Assembly: GCF_029690065.1 (NCBI RefSeq)
Contig: NZ_CP121463.1
Span: 2,666,001-2,730,000 of the forward strand
DNA: 64,000 bases
DNA from: Arthrobacter sp. Y-9
Lineage (GTDB): Bacteria > Actinomycetota > Actinomycetes > Actinomycetales > Micrococcaceae
Direction: 5' to 3'
Shown here piece by piece: positions 17,452 to 31,266 of the stretch. The notes beneath the pieces were generated by a model, which made no database searches, was not told where the DNA came from, and was given only the letters and a program-made list of their open reading frames with translations. How positions within the stretch are numbered: position 1 is the stretch's first letter; each line of letters starts with the position of its first letter. Both the position numbers and the translations under genes were made by a program.

Positions 17452-18585
17452 TCAGGGGGTGGAGACGTTCCGGAGGGAACCGATCCCCAGGGAACCGGCG
17501 GCAGGCGCAGCACCTGCCGGGGCGGGAGCAGCGGCCTCCGGCCCGACGACGGCGGGCTCCGCCACCGCGGCCACGTCCTCCTCGGCGGGCGTCGCCGGAG
17601 CTTCCGCGGCAGCGGCGGTGTCGCCGAGGGCGGCGAGCATCTCGGCGGTGGGGACGAAGAACGTGGTGCCGGTCTCCGCCGTCGAGAAGTCCAGCAGCCG
17701 GTCATGCAGTCCGGGAGGGTCGCCGATGAACATCCGTTCGAGCATCTTCTCGATCACCCAGAGATGCCGGGAGTACCCGATGAAGTACGTCCCGAAGGCG
17801 CCGGCGCCCGGGGTTCCGAATGGCATGTTGTCCCGGACGATGTCGTGCTCGCCGTTCTCATCCGTGATGGTGGCGAGAGTCTTGTGGGACTTCTGGCCGT
17901 GCACGGCGTCGTCGAGTTCAATGTTGTCGGCCTTGGTGCGGCCGATGATCTTCTCCTGCTGCTCCGTGGTGAGGCCCTGCCAGGCGCTGATCGGATGCAG
18001 GTACTTCTGGACCACCACGTAGCTGCCGCCGGCGAACTGCGGGTCCTCCTCCCCCACCAGGGCGGATTCGGGCAGGTCCGGGCCCACGGGGTTGGCGGTG
18101 CCGTCGATGAACCCCAGCAGGTCACGGGCGTCGAAGTACCGGAAGCCCGAGACCTCGTCCACGGTGCTCACGGACGTCCCGAGGGCGGCGAGGAGGAGGC
18201 GTTCGAACTCGAAACAGAGGTCCTGCCGGTCCGAGCGGATGTGGAAGAGCAGGTCGCCCGGAGTCGAGACGGCGGTGTGGGTGGCCCCGACGATCTCGCG
18301 GAAAGGATGAAGTTCGGCAGGCCGGGACAGACCGGACAGTGGCGCCCAGACGCGGTCCCCGATCCCGACAGTGCAGGACAGGCGGCCGTTCAGGTCACGG
18401 AATCCCACGGTCTTGACGAGGCCGTCCAGGTCCGAAAGGACGTCGCGGACCGTGTCCAGCGCGCCCGGCTCGTCCGCGACGGACAGCACCAGGAAGACCG
18501 CGGAACGCGTCAGTGGGCCGGACACGTTCTGGGTGATGGACCCTGCGGTGTAGCCGCCTCCCGGCGGCAGGCTGTGCGCCGTCAC
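17452..18585 (-). CDS. DyP-type peroxidase, encapsulin cargo
   Basis: 377 residues from GTG 18585, which has GAGGA upstream; an in-frame ATG at 18645 is less likely. The DyP motif GFIDGTANP contains the distal Asp161. His234 in KSHKT is the probable haem ligand by spacing, and Arg251/Asn253 sit in RDNMPFG. After the catalytic domain (about residue 330), an Ala/Glu/Pro linker leads to the C-terminal GSLGIGSLRNVSTP, which matches the cargo-loading peptide that docks DyP inside encapsulin. Haem-dependent peroxidase; the physiological substrate is unknown. The two-gene operon points to an oxidative stress or detoxification role. Confidence 0.93.
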   Translation of the reverse strand: MTAHSLPPGGGYTAGSITQNVSGPLTRSAVFLVLSVADEPGALDTVRDVLSDLDGLVKTVGFRDLNGRLSCTVGIGDRVWAPLSGLSRPAELHPFREIVGATHTAVSTPGDLLFHIRSDRQDLCFEFERLLLAALGTSVSTVDEVSGFRYFDARDLLGFIDGTANPVGPDLPESALVGEEDPQFAGGSYVVVQKYLHPISAWQGLTTEQQEKIIGRTKADNIELDDAVHGQKSHKTLATITDENGEHDIVRDNMPFGTPGAGAFGTYFIGYSRHLWVIEKMLERMFIGDPPGLHDRLLDFSTAETGTTFFVPTAEMLAALGDTAAAAEAPATPAEEDVAAVAEPAVVGPEAAAPAPAGAAPAAGSLGIGSLRNVSTP

Positions 18586-18836
18586 CGGCGTTCCTCGCTC
18601 TGCCGGACGGTCGTTGCGGAGAGGGGTTCGACAGCCGTGATCCACACCGTGAGTGACATGCCCTCACAGTAACAGCGTGCCTGGTCACGGCGGCAGTGTT
18701 CTCGTCGGCGTCGAACGACGGGCGTCACGTTCGAAGACCGCGCCGTACAGCCGGGCGCCAGCGGGTGCCGGGGCCAGGCTTTCCTAGACTGAGACCTGAA
18801 ACGCCGAGACGACGACGCACTCGAGAAAAGGTTCCG

Positions 18837-18911
18837 ATGACCCCACAGAACGACGCCGCCCCCTCGTTCCCCGCGACCGGCGGCACGGACGTTCCGGGAG
18901 CCGGCGTCTGA
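18837..18911 (+). CDS. Small 24-residue ORF coupled to the next gene
   Basis: ATG 18837 is preceded by GAAAAGG at a fitting distance and the frame ends in TGA overlapping the next ATG (TGATG at 18909-18913). The product MTPQNDAAPSFPATGG... is Pro/Gly/Ala-rich with no recognisable motif. It may only serve translational coupling. A TAGACT -10-like box lies near 18785. Confidence 0.35.
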   Translation: MTPQNDAAPSFPATGGTDVPGAGV

Positions 18912-19558
18912 TGGCCACCGTTCAGCCCGCCCCGCTGCCGCAGCCGACCCATCCGCTGGACCATTGGCTGGATCCGGGGCTCGCGCAGGTCGGCCCGCCG
19001 AACGCGCCCTCCCGGCTCCGTCAGCTGGCCGATGCCCAGGGCACGCTGTCGGCGGCATGGAGCAGCGCGATCGGCATGGGTCCCGTCCTCATCCTCACCG
19101 GCGCGTTCATCACGGCCATGACGGGCGCCGTCGCCGTAGTGCTGGTGCTCGGCGGTCTGGGTGCGGTCCTGCTGGCCCTGGGGCTCGTCTTCTGGAAGCG
19201 GGTCCGTTCGGCACTGCCTGACACGTCCCGCACCCTGATCTCCCGCAGGCCGGGCTCCGCGCGCGGCGGGCTGATCATGGCAGGGTTCCTCGCCGCGGTG
19301 CTGGGAGCGGTCCTCGCCGCGATCATCCCCGGAGCGGCGTCCCGCGGCACCAGCACCGTGATCGGCCTCGCGGGCGCCTACGTCCTCTTCGTCTCGCTCC
19401 TTCTCGCTGGCATCGCGGTGCCGTCGACCGTCCAGGGCCGTGCCCGGGAATCCTTCCGGAGGCGCGCGACCACCGACCCGGCCCTCCGGTCCCTGCTGGA
19501 ACAGGACCTGGCCACGTGGCGCGATCCCGTCGGCAACGCAAGCTACGGACCCCTCTGA
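18911..19558 (+). CDS. Putative membrane protein, four hydrophobic segments
   Basis: 215 residues, no named family recognised. A Pro-rich N-terminus of about 50 residues is followed by hydrophobic segments near 55-75, 76-96, 120-140 and 150-172, and a soluble, Arg-rich C-terminus. The start codon overlaps the stop of a 24-residue ORF. It diverges from the DyP-encapsulin operon and converges on the MFS gene behind an imperfect hairpin. No function assigned. Confidence 0.65.
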   Translation: MATVQPAPLPQPTHPLDHWLDPGLAQVGPPNAPSRLRQLADAQGTLSAAWSSAIGMGPVLILTGAFITAMTGAVAVVLVLGGLGAVLLALGLVFWKRVRSALPDTSRTLISRRPGSARGGLIMAGFLAAVLGAVLAAIIPGAASRGTSTVIGLAGAYVLFVSLLLAGIAVPSTVQGRARESFRRRATTDPALRSLLEQDLATWRDPVGNASYGPL

Positions 19559-19623
19559 ACGCCCCTTACGGCCCCTCCCAGACCACCCCTGCCAGAAGGC
19601 CCCGCCACGAATCACCTTCAGAC

Positions 19624-19682
19624 GCGAAAGAACAGCTGATGCCCCCACAACCGGGTTTTGGGGGCATCAACTGTCACTTCGC
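19624..19682. terminator. Imperfect convergent hairpin
   Basis: Outer GCGAA/TTCGC, CAG.TGATGCCCCC paired with GGGGGCATCA.CTG. It separates the membrane-protein gene (+) from the MFS gene (-). Confidence 0.6.
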
Positions 19683-19730
19683 GACCGAGGCGGGTGCGGG
19701 TGAAACGGGCGCGGACGAACCAGACGCGCG

Positions 19731-21206
19731 TCAGACGTGCGACCGGCGGCGCTGCGGGAACAGCGCGATGCCGAGACCGACCACCGCGATCACCATGCTG
19801 AGCACGAGTCCCGGACGGAACTGGGCGAGCATCGCGGAGGCGTCGTGGGTCGGGGAACCGCCGTGCGACCCGGAGGTGACGATTGCCGTCGTCACGGCGA
19901 GCACGAGAGCCGCGCCCACCTGGGTGCTCGACTGGATGAGGCCGGCGGCGAGGCCCTGCTCGTCGTCGTGGATACCCGCCGTCGCCTGCACATTGATGGC
20001 CGGGAATCCGAGGGCGAAGCCGACGCCGAGCAGGAGGACCGACGGCAGGACGTCCACCACGTAGTTGATGTCCGGGCCGATGCGCAGGAACCACGCGTAT
20101 CCGGCCGTCAGGGCGGTCAGGCCCACCACGATCAGACGGGTCGCGCCGAAGCGGTCGATGAGCTTGTCCGCGAACGGTGCGCTGCTGACCACCAGGAGTC
20201 CGGCGGGCAGGAGTGCCAATGCCATCGAGAGCGGCGCCCAGCCGAGAACTGACTGCAGGAACAGCGTGACGATGAACTGGAAACTCAGGTACGAGCCGAA
20301 GAGCGCGACGGCCGCGAGGTTGGCGCGGGCCACCCAGCCTTCCCGGAGGATGCCGAAGCGGATCAAGGGGTGACGGGTGCGGGTCTCGATGAGCCCGAAC
20401 AGCGCGAGCACCACGGCGGACAAGACGAATCCGCCGATGGTGAAGGGCGAGGTCCAGCCGGAATCGGGGGCCTGGACCACGGTGAAAACAAGGCCGAGCA
20501 TCCCGAGCGCCAGCGTCACGGCGCCCCAGATGTCGTGGCCGCCTTCCGCCGCGGGGCGGTCACGCGGGATGAACCGCAGGGCCATCAGCAGGACCAGGGC
20601 GGCGACCGGCACCGAGACCAGGAAGGTCCAGCGCCAGCTCAGCTCGGTCATGAATCCGCCGACCACGAGGCCCAGCGAATAGCCACTGGCGCCGAAGGTC
20701 GCGTAGATGGAGATCGCCTTGTTGCGGGCGGGGCCCTCGACGAAGTTGGTGGTGATGATCGAGAAGCCGGCCGGGGCGGTGAACGCGGCGGCCAGCCCCT
20801 TGATGAAACGGGTGGCGATCAGCAGGGTGGGGTCGCTGACCAGGCCGCCCAGCAGGGAGGCGAGGCCGAAGACGCTCAGGGCCACCAGGAAAACCCGACG
20901 GCGGCCGAGGAGGTCCGCCATGCGGCCGCCGAGCAGCAGCAGGGCGCCGTAGCCGAGTACGTAGGCCGAGACGATCCACTGGAGGGCGCCGGTGCCGAGG
21001 CCGAGTTCCTGGCCGATGGAGGGAAGGGCGACGCCCACCATGGAGACGTCGAGGCCGTCGAGGGCGAGAACGATGCAAAGGGTCACGAGGAGCAGCCAGG
21101 TGCGGCGGCTCCAGAGAAGGTCGGAGACAGCCAGGCCGGGTGCCGGGGAGGTCCGGGGGCCGGCCCCTGTCACGGGGGCTGCGGTCAGTGTGCTTCCTGA
21201 ATCCAT
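19731..21206 (-). CDS. MFS transporter, DHA2-like drug efflux family
   Basis: 491 residues with about 14 hydrophobic segments, the layout of DHA2 efflux proteins. The N-terminal half has the pattern LDVSMVGVALPSIGQELG and motif A GGRMADLLGRRR; motif C-like glycines occur in TM5 (GASGYSLGLVVGGF). It probably exports a toxic compound using the proton gradient. It is divergent from a MarR regulator, with 84 bp between the starts holding two palindromes. Regulation of this gene by that MarR protein is a strong inference; the substrate is not readable. Confidence 0.9.
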   Translation of the reverse strand: MDSGSTLTAAPVTGAGPRTSPAPGLAVSDLLWSRRTWLLLVTLCIVLALDGLDVSMVGVALPSIGQELGLGTGALQWIVSAYVLGYGALLLLGGRMADLLGRRRVFLVALSVFGLASLLGGLVSDPTLLIATRFIKGLAAAFTAPAGFSIITTNFVEGPARNKAISIYATFGASGYSLGLVVGGFMTELSWRWTFLVSVPVAALVLLMALRFIPRDRPAAEGGHDIWGAVTLALGMLGLVFTVVQAPDSGWTSPFTIGGFVLSAVVLALFGLIETRTRHPLIRFGILREGWVARANLAAVALFGSYLSFQFIVTLFLQSVLGWAPLSMALALLPAGLLVVSSAPFADKLIDRFGATRLIVVGLTALTAGYAWFLRIGPDINYVVDVLPSVLLLGVGFALGFPAINVQATAGIHDDEQGLAAGLIQSSTQVGAALVLAVTTAIVTSGSHGGSPTHDASAMLAQFRPGLVLSMVIAVVGLGIALFPQRRRSHV

Positions 21207-21241
21207 GGGAACAACTTATATGACGCATCATCGAATGACAA

Positions 21242-21269
21242 GGAAAATGTTTCCATGGAAAAATATTCC
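21242..21269. promoter_or_regulatory. Two adjacent palindromes, probable MarR operators
   Basis: GGAAAATGTTTCC (21242-21254) and GGAAAAATATTCC (21257-21269), centres 15 bp apart, lie between the divergent MFS and MarR genes in an AT-rich island. Consistent with MarR-type binding that would block both promoters. Confidence 0.65.
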
Positions 21270-21278
21270 GTCATGGAC

Positions 21279-21284
21279 TAAAAT
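21279..21284 (+). promoter_or_regulatory. -10 box of a leaderless marR-type gene
   Basis: TAAAAT, then six bases, then the ATG at 21291. Confidence 0.5.
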
Positions 21285-21290
21285 GGCGAC

Positions 21291-21683
21291 ATGTCAACTA
21301 CAGACGCCACGGCCCTCGTGGAGCAATGGCGCTCCGTGCAGAGCTGCTATCTCAAGACCTCCAACACCCTGGACCGCGAGCTGGCCTCGCACTTCGGGAT
21401 CGGGCTGAACGACTTCGAGACCCTGGACCTGCTCGCGGAGTACGGGGATGCGGAGTGCCGCATGAAGGACCTCACCCAGGTCTCCCCCATGACGCAGAGC
21501 GCCTTGAGCAAGATCGTCGACCGCCTCGAGAAGGGTGGCTACGTCCACCGCTCCGCGTGCAGCGAGGACCGGCGCTCCCTCGTGGTGGGCCTCACCGACG
21601 CGGGAGTCCAGCTGCACGAGGACGCCGCGAAGATCCACCGCGAGGTCCTGATGAACACCCTCGCGGCGCCCACGGAGTCCTGA
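21291..21683 (+). CDS. MarR family transcriptional regulator
   Basis: 130 residues with the MarR winged helix: N-terminal dimerisation helix, then recognition helix MTQSALSKIVDRLEKGGYVHR and wing SACSEDRRSLVVGLTDAG. It is short at the C-terminus but complete. It likely represses itself and the divergent MFS transporter through the two palindromes just upstream. An effector molecule is unknown. ATG start with an exact 6-nt leaderless -10. Identification is firm; the target assignment is from context. Confidence 0.92.
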   Translation: MSTTDATALVEQWRSVQSCYLKTSNTLDRELASHFGIGLNDFETLDLLAEYGDAECRMKDLTQVSPMTQSALSKIVDRLEKGGYVHRSACSEDRRSLVVGLTDAGVQLHEDAAKIHREVLMNTLAAPTES

Positions 21684-21699
21684 GAGGCCTCCCCCCCTC

Positions 21700-21762
21700 A
21701 CGCGAACCGCCACATGGTGCCCGTATCCCCCACGGATACGGGCACCATGTGGCGGTTCGCGT
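21700..21762. repeat. Family-1 palindrome with a 29-bp perfect stem
   Basis: Arms 21700-21728 and 21734-21762 pair exactly, loop CCCAC. The arm ACGCGAACCGCCA..GGTGCCCGTATCC recurs at 39388-39448. It lies between the convergent MarR and guaB genes. Confidence 0.9.
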
Positions 21763-21786
21763 ATCCGACGGGGCGAGCGGACCGGA

Positions 21787-21838
21787 GACGACGACGGCGG
21801 CGGGCCACCCGGTAAGGTGGCCCGCCGCCGTCGTCGTC
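21787..21838 (-). terminator. Terminator after guaB, 23-bp perfect stem
   Basis: 21787-21809 pairs with 21816-21838, loop CGGTAA, 50 nt past the guaB stop. Confidence 0.8.
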
Positions 21839-21887
21839 AGCGAGGTGCTGCTCGGCGCTGTTCAGAGGCTCAGCGCCGCACCGGAAC

Positions 21888-25632
<3,745 letters not shown>

Positions 25633-25722
25633 ACCTATCCAGCCGTCGGAGCGTTATCTCATCGTTACATTCTAGCCTGTGCGCCGGCTATGCGCCTCCT
25701 CGGGACCTACTGGCCTACTCCG

Positions 25723-25755
25723 CACTCTTGACTAGTGTGCATTGCGTAGTAGTGT
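25723..25755 (+). promoter_or_regulatory. Candidate promoter and operator of the padR-type gene
   Basis: TTGACT (25728-25733) and TAGTGT (25750-25755), spacer 16, with an inverted CACT-N7-AGTG (25723-25737) across the -35. The latter could be an autoregulatory site. Confidence 0.4.
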
Positions 25756-25804
25756 CGTGTGCAGAAGATCCGTGGACGAACCATGAGGTCGGAAAGGGGG
25801 ATCC

Positions 25805-26170
25805 GTGGAAACCACACAGTTGCTCAAAGGTGTCCTGGACCTGGCCGTCCTGGCCGTGCTGGAGCGTGAGGACGGCTACGGCTACGACGTCGTCCGACGG
25901 CTCCGCGCGGCGGGACTCGAGGAGGTCGGGGACGCCTCGGTGTACGGCACGTTGCGCCGGCTCTACAACGGAGGCGCGCTCAGCAGCTATGTCGTGCCCT
26001 CCGACGGGGGCCCGCACCGGAAGTACTACGGCATCAACACGCAGGGCAAGGCCCTGCTGGAGGTCCAGGCCAAAGGATGGCAGGACTTCTCGCGCAGCAT
26101 GGACCTGCTGATCTCCGGGGGTCCGCTCCCCGGCACCCGCACCACCGAAACCACCCAGGAGACGGAATGA
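25805..26170 (+). CDS. PadR family transcriptional regulator
   Basis: 121 residues. The PadR winged helix opens with LLKGVLDLAVLAVLEREDGYGYDV, and the wing contains SVYGTLRRLYNGG and HRKYYGIN; the C-terminal dimer helix is short. GTG start with a strong GGAAAGGGGG upstream. The stop overlaps the start of the next gene (ATGA at 26167-26170), so it is coupled to a HAAS-type membrane protein, a common PadR pairing. It probably responds to envelope or drug stress, but the ligand is unknown. Confidence 0.93.
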   Translation: METTQLLKGVLDLAVLAVLEREDGYGYDVVRRLRAAGLEEVGDASVYGTLRRLYNGGALSSYVVPSDGGPHRKYYGINTQGKALLEVQAKGWQDFSRSMDLLISGGPLPGTRTTETTQETE

Positions 26171-27174
26171 GCACCACTGGAACCACGGGCGTCCCGGCAG
26201 CCATCGCCGACTACGCGGCGGCCGTACGCCGCGAGCTCGGCGATCTGCCGAAGCACGACGTCGACGAGCTGACCGAAGGCCTCGACGCCGACCTCCTGGA
26301 GCAGTTCCGTGAGTCCGGGACGGCGCCGCTGGAATCGCCGGCCTCGTACGCGGCGGAACTGCGGACGTCCGCCGGACTCGCCCCCAGGAGCGAGAGCCGG
26401 TCCGGCGCGGTGCGTGGCTTCACCGCCCTATACCGCGAGGCCGTCACCAAGCTCCGCCTCGCCGCGGATCGATACCCCCTCCTCCGGGCCACCTGGGATT
26501 TCCTCGTCCTGCTGCGACCGCTCTGGTGGGTGGTCCGGGCCTGGACGGTGTATCAGATCATCGCGTCGGCGTGGGGATCGGGCGTCCCGCGCTTCGTGTT
26601 CCCGCACGGACCGCTGACGTGGGCGTTCTTCATCCTCTGCGTGGTGCTGAGCGTCAGCTGGAGCACCAAGGTCCTCCGGCCCGGACACCGGCCTGCCCGG
26701 CTGCGGACGATCACCAATGTGGTGACGGTGGTGGCATCCCTCGTCACGGTCCCCATGGCGATCTCGGTGGCGAACAGCACCAAGGAGTACACCGGGTACG
26801 TCCCCGCAGGATCGTGCGCCCTGTACGACGGCGTCTGCCACAACGGCTCGGTCGTGGGACCGTTCTTCGTCTACGGCCCGGACGGCACGCGCCTGGAGAA
26901 CGTCCGGTTCTTCACCAACGACGGGTCCAGCATCCCGATCGATCTGGCCCCGGCGGAGGATCCCGGCCCGTGGGTCGTCGCGCCGCGGAGCACGTCCGGA
27001 GCCGTGGCCCCGGGCATGAGTCCCGCGCCCAGCCCGACCACACCCGGCCCTGCAACACCAGGCAGCGCCGTGCCCGGCGCCGGTGCGACGTCCGCGCCGC
27101 GCTCCCCCGCGCCGTCGTCGCCGGTCACACCGGCTCCGACCAGTCCGAAGCCGAGCGCCACGCCCGGCCGCTGA
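26167..27174 (+). CDS. HAAS/DUF1700-like membrane protein with Pro-rich tail
   Basis: 335 residues from the ATG overlapping the PadR stop. The N-terminal 50 residues (YAAAVRRELGDLPKHDVDELTEGL...) match the HAAS helical domain usually coupled to PadR regulators. About three membrane segments follow (near 120-140, 150-168, 185-205). The final 70 residues are rich in Pro, Ser, Thr and Gly and probably extracytoplasmic. It may modulate the PadR regulator or an exporter. Function not established for the family. Confidence 0.75.
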   Translation: MSTTGTTGVPAAIADYAAAVRRELGDLPKHDVDELTEGLDADLLEQFRESGTAPLESPASYAAELRTSAGLAPRSESRSGAVRGFTALYREAVTKLRLAADRYPLLRATWDFLVLLRPLWWVVRAWTVYQIIASAWGSGVPRFVFPHGPLTWAFFILCVVLSVSWSTKVLRPGHRPARLRTITNVVTVVASLVTVPMAISVANSTKEYTGYVPAGSCALYDGVCHNGSVVGPFFVYGPDGTRLENVRFFTNDGSSIPIDLAPAEDPGPWVVAPRSTSGAVAPGMSPAPSPTTPGPATPGSAVPGAGATSAPRSPAPSSPVTPAPTSPKPSATPGR

Positions 27175-27207
27175 GCCCAGCCGCCGGCGGTGAGCCGGCC
27201 CCGACAA

Positions 27208-27251
27208 CACGAAAGGCCCGGATCCATTGGGGGGATCCGGGCCTTTCCGTG
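27208..27251. terminator. Convergent terminator before groL end
   Basis: CACGAAAGGCCCGGATCC (27208-27225) pairs with 27233-27251 (one bulged C). It separates the HAAS gene (+) from groL (-). Confidence 0.75.
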
Positions 27252-27262
27252 TCAGAGACGGG

Positions 27263-28900
<1,638 letters not shown>

Positions 28901-28977
28901 TCACCGACAGGGGGCACCGGCCAGGCCGGGCACCCGGTCATGGTGCGGGGATCTGCGCTACATGAGCTGTAGGGGCG

Positions 28978-29274
28978 TTACTTGACGATGATCGCCAGGA
29001 CATCGCGGGAGGACAGCACGAGGTACTCCTCACCGCCGGCCTTGACCTCGGTGCCGCCGTACTTGGAGTACAGCACGACATCGCCCACGGCAACGTCGAT
29101 CGGAACACGGTTGCCATTGTCGTCCACGCGGCCGGGGCCAACGGCCACGACTTCGCCTTCCTGCGGCTTCTCCTGAGCGGAGTCCGGGATGACCAGGCCG
29201 GAAGCGGTGGTCACTTCAGCGGCGAGCTGGCGGATGACAATACGATCCTCAAGAGGCTTGATGGAGACCGACAC
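28978..29274 (-). CDS. groS: Co-chaperonin GroES
   Basis: 98 residues with the full GroES pattern: [10 protein letters not shown], the mobile loop region near [22 protein letters not shown], and YSKYGGTEV. It caps the GroEL ring. GTG start 29274 preceded by AAGGAGAG. First gene of the groES-groEL operon, with CIRCE boxes 80-155 nt upstream. Confidence 0.97.
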   Translation of the reverse strand: MSVSIKPLEDRIVIRQLAAEVTTASGLVIPDSAQEKPQEGEVVAVGPGRVDDNGNRVPIDVAVGDVVLYSKYGGTEVKAGGEEYLVLSSRDVLAIIVK

Positions 29275-29354
29275 GATCTCTCCTTTGCATGAGATTTCTT
29301 ACGTCTTCAGCCGCGGTGCCAACCGTCGTCGCGGTGCCGGCAGCAACCTTGGGC

Positions 29355-29381
29355 TTAGCACCCGAGGGGTACGAGTGCTAA
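29355..29381. promoter_or_regulatory. CIRCE operator 1
   Basis: TTAGCACCC-N9-GAGTGCTAA; one mismatch to the CIRCE consensus. HrcA binding site upstream of groES-groEL. Confidence 0.95.
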
Positions 29382-29400
29382 TAGCAACTGTAGGGATGCG

Positions 29401-29427
29401 TTAGCACTCGGTCAAGGCGAGTGCCAA
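29401..29427. promoter_or_regulatory. CIRCE operator 2
   Basis: TTAGCACTC-N9-GAGTGCCAA; one mismatch, in the opposite arm to that of CIRCE 1. 46 bp centre to centre from CIRCE 1. Confidence 0.93.
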
Positions 29428-29485
29428 CTATTCGTCATCGGCGGAACACCTCCGCCTCGACGTTCGGCGCGGGGCCGGGGCACGG

Positions 29486-29872
29486 TCAGTCGAGGATGTC
29501 CTCGACGCCCAGGTCGCCCTGCTCAGGATCCTGCCCCTTCGGACGGTTGTCGCGGTTGAGATAGAGCCCCACGGCCCCGAGTGCGGCGAACACGGCGGCG
29601 AGGATGAGGACCACCCAGGCCCCGGCGCGCACGGGCGAGTAGATCTCCCGCAGCCCCTTCGCCTCCTCGGTGGCGTCGGCGATGTTCTTGCCGTCCACGG
29701 AGTACACGGCGGCATTGAACGTGTCGAGGACCCACAGCACACCCAGGACGGCGAAGGCCACGAGGAGCACGACCACGCCCACGATCAGCAGGGCCCGCGA
29801 ATACTCGCCGAGCAGGGCCACCAGCACCTTCCGGGAGCTCGAGGCGGATGATCTGGGCTGGTGGGCGCTCAT
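29486..29872 (-). CDS. Putative two-TM membrane protein
   Basis: 128 residues, no named family recognised. Two hydrophobic segments (about 26-48 and 84-104) enclose a soluble loop with DGKNIADATEEAKG; the C-terminus is acidic (EQGDLGVEDILD). The start ATG at 29872 lies 6 nt after a TAGGCT -10 box on the minus strand. It is divergent from the THUMP-like methyltransferase, whose promoter has the same geometry 58 bp away. Function unknown. Confidence 0.7.
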   Translation of the reverse strand: MSAHQPRSSASSSRKVLVALLGEYSRALLIVGVVVLLVAFAVLGVLWVLDTFNAAVYSVDGKNIADATEEAKGLREIYSPVRAGAWVVLILAAVFAALGAVGLYLNRDNRPKGQDPEQGDLGVEDILD

Positions 29873-29878
29873 ACTGCC

Positions 29879-29884
29879 AGCCTA
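29879..29884 (-). promoter_or_regulatory. -10 box of a leaderless two-TM gene
   Basis: TAGGCT (minus), six bases, ATG at 29872. Confidence 0.55.
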
Positions 29885-29941
29885 CCGGCCATGGCTGGAC
29901 GCCCGCTCCGCCCGCGACCCTTCCGCCGCCGGCCCGCGCAC

Positions 29942-29947
29942 TAGGCT
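29942..29947 (+). promoter_or_regulatory. -10 box of a leaderless methyltransferase gene
   Basis: TAGGCT, six bases, ATG at 29954. Confidence 0.55.
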
Positions 29948-29953
29948 GGAACC

Positions 29954-31177
29954 ATGCCCACCCCCGACGGCCAGATCGCGCCCCTGCTCACTGCCGAGGC
30001 CTTCTCCCTGCTGAACTCGCTGGAACCCTACTCCGAGAAGGACGCCCTGGCGCAGAACCTCCGGCTCCGTAAAGAGGGACATGATCCGGCCCTGGTCGCC
30101 GCCCTGCTGACCCAGAGCCGGCTCCGGGCGAAGGCGGAGGCGAAGTTCGGTCCGTTCGCGCAGGACATGTTCTTCACCCCGGCCGGCCTGGAACAGGCAA
30201 CCCGGCTCAACGTCGCGGCCCTGCACGCCGAACGGTACCGCCGGGCCGGGGTGACACGCGTGATCGACCTCGGCTGCGGCCTCGGCGCCGACGCGCTGGC
30301 CCTGGCGTCCCTCAACCTCGACGTCACCGCCGTCGAGCGGGACGAGGAGACCGCCGCCTGCGCCGCCGTGAATCTGCGGTCCTTCCCGGAGGCGCGCGTG
30401 CTGCACACGGACGCCACTACGCTGGACCTCGCGGAGTACGACGGCGTGTGGCTGGATCCCGCGCGCCGGGAGGTCTCCACGTCCGGCTCGGCCAGGCTGT
30501 GGGACCCCGAAGCGTTCTCCCCTCCCCTGTCCTTCGTGGAGCGCCTCGCCGCGGAGGAGAAGGCCGTGGGTGTGAAGTTCGGCCCGGGCATGCCCCACGA
30601 ATCGATCCCGGCGGGCTGCGAGGCCCAGTGGGTGTCCGTGGACGGCGACGTCACGGAGGTCACCCTCTGGTTCAACGCCCTGGCGCGGGAGGGCGTCCGG
30701 CGCTCGGCGCTCCTGCTGACACCCGCGGGTCGAGTGGAACTCACCTCCGGGACAGAGTTCGGCGAGAGCCCGGAGGCGCTGACCGGCCCGGTGGAGGGCT
30801 TCCTGCACGAGCCCGACGGCGCCGTCATCCGCGCCGGGCTCGTCTCGGATCTGGCGGAACGGATCGGGGCGCACTTCCTCGATCCTCAGATCGCCTACCT
30901 CGCAAGCGAGAAGGCTCTTGCAACGCCCTTCGCGCGGAGCTACCGCATCCTCGAGACCATGCCGTACAACGTCAAGGCTCTCCGGAACTGGGTCAAAGCC
31001 CACGACGTGAGCAGCCTCGACATCAAGAAGCGCGGCACCGCCGTCACCCCCGAGGAACTCCGGAAACTCCTCCTGCCGGGCAAGCCGCGCAAGGGAGGGA
31101 ACCACGCCACCCTGGTCCTGACCAGGATCGGCCAGGACCGCGTGGTGATCGTGGTGGAGCCGGTCGACCGCGGCTGA
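29954..31177 (+). CDS. Class I SAM-dependent methyltransferase with THUMP-like domain
   Basis: 407 residues. The Rossmann methyltransferase core has the SAM loop VIDLGCGLGADALAL at about 100-114 and the post-motif LDPARRE. The C-terminal 60 residues (YNVKALRNWVKAHDVSSLDIKKRG...) fit the THUMP-like domain typical of this family, which suggests RNA as substrate. The exact RNA target is not known. Starts leaderless at ATG 29954. Confidence 0.85.
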   Translation: MPTPDGQIAPLLTAEAFSLLNSLEPYSEKDALAQNLRLRKEGHDPALVAALLTQSRLRAKAEAKFGPFAQDMFFTPAGLEQATRLNVAALHAERYRRAGVTRVIDLGCGLGADALALASLNLDVTAVERDEETAACAAVNLRSFPEARVLHTDATTLDLAEYDGVWLDPARREVSTSGSARLWDPEAFSPPLSFVERLAAEEKAVGVKFGPGMPHESIPAGCEAQWVSVDGDVTEVTLWFNALAREGVRRSALLLTPAGRVELTSGTEFGESPEALTGPVEGFLHEPDGAVIRAGLVSDLAERIGAHFLDPQIAYLASEKALATPFARSYRILETMPYNVKALRNWVKAHDVSSLDIKKRGTAVTPEELRKLLLPGKPRKGGNHATLVLTRIGQDRVVIVVEPVDRG

Positions 31178-31209
31178 GCGGGTGTCGGGCCGAGCCCGAC
31201 GTGAGCCGG

Positions 31210-31259
31210 CCCTGAGGCGCTGTCCGCGGTGACAGTGACCGGCGAACAGCGCCTCAGGG
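31210..31259. terminator. Convergent terminator between methyltransferase and GH85 genes
   Basis: CCCTGAGGCGCTGT (31210-31223) pairs with 31246-31259. Confidence 0.75.
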
Positions 31260-31266
31260 CGCCGCA

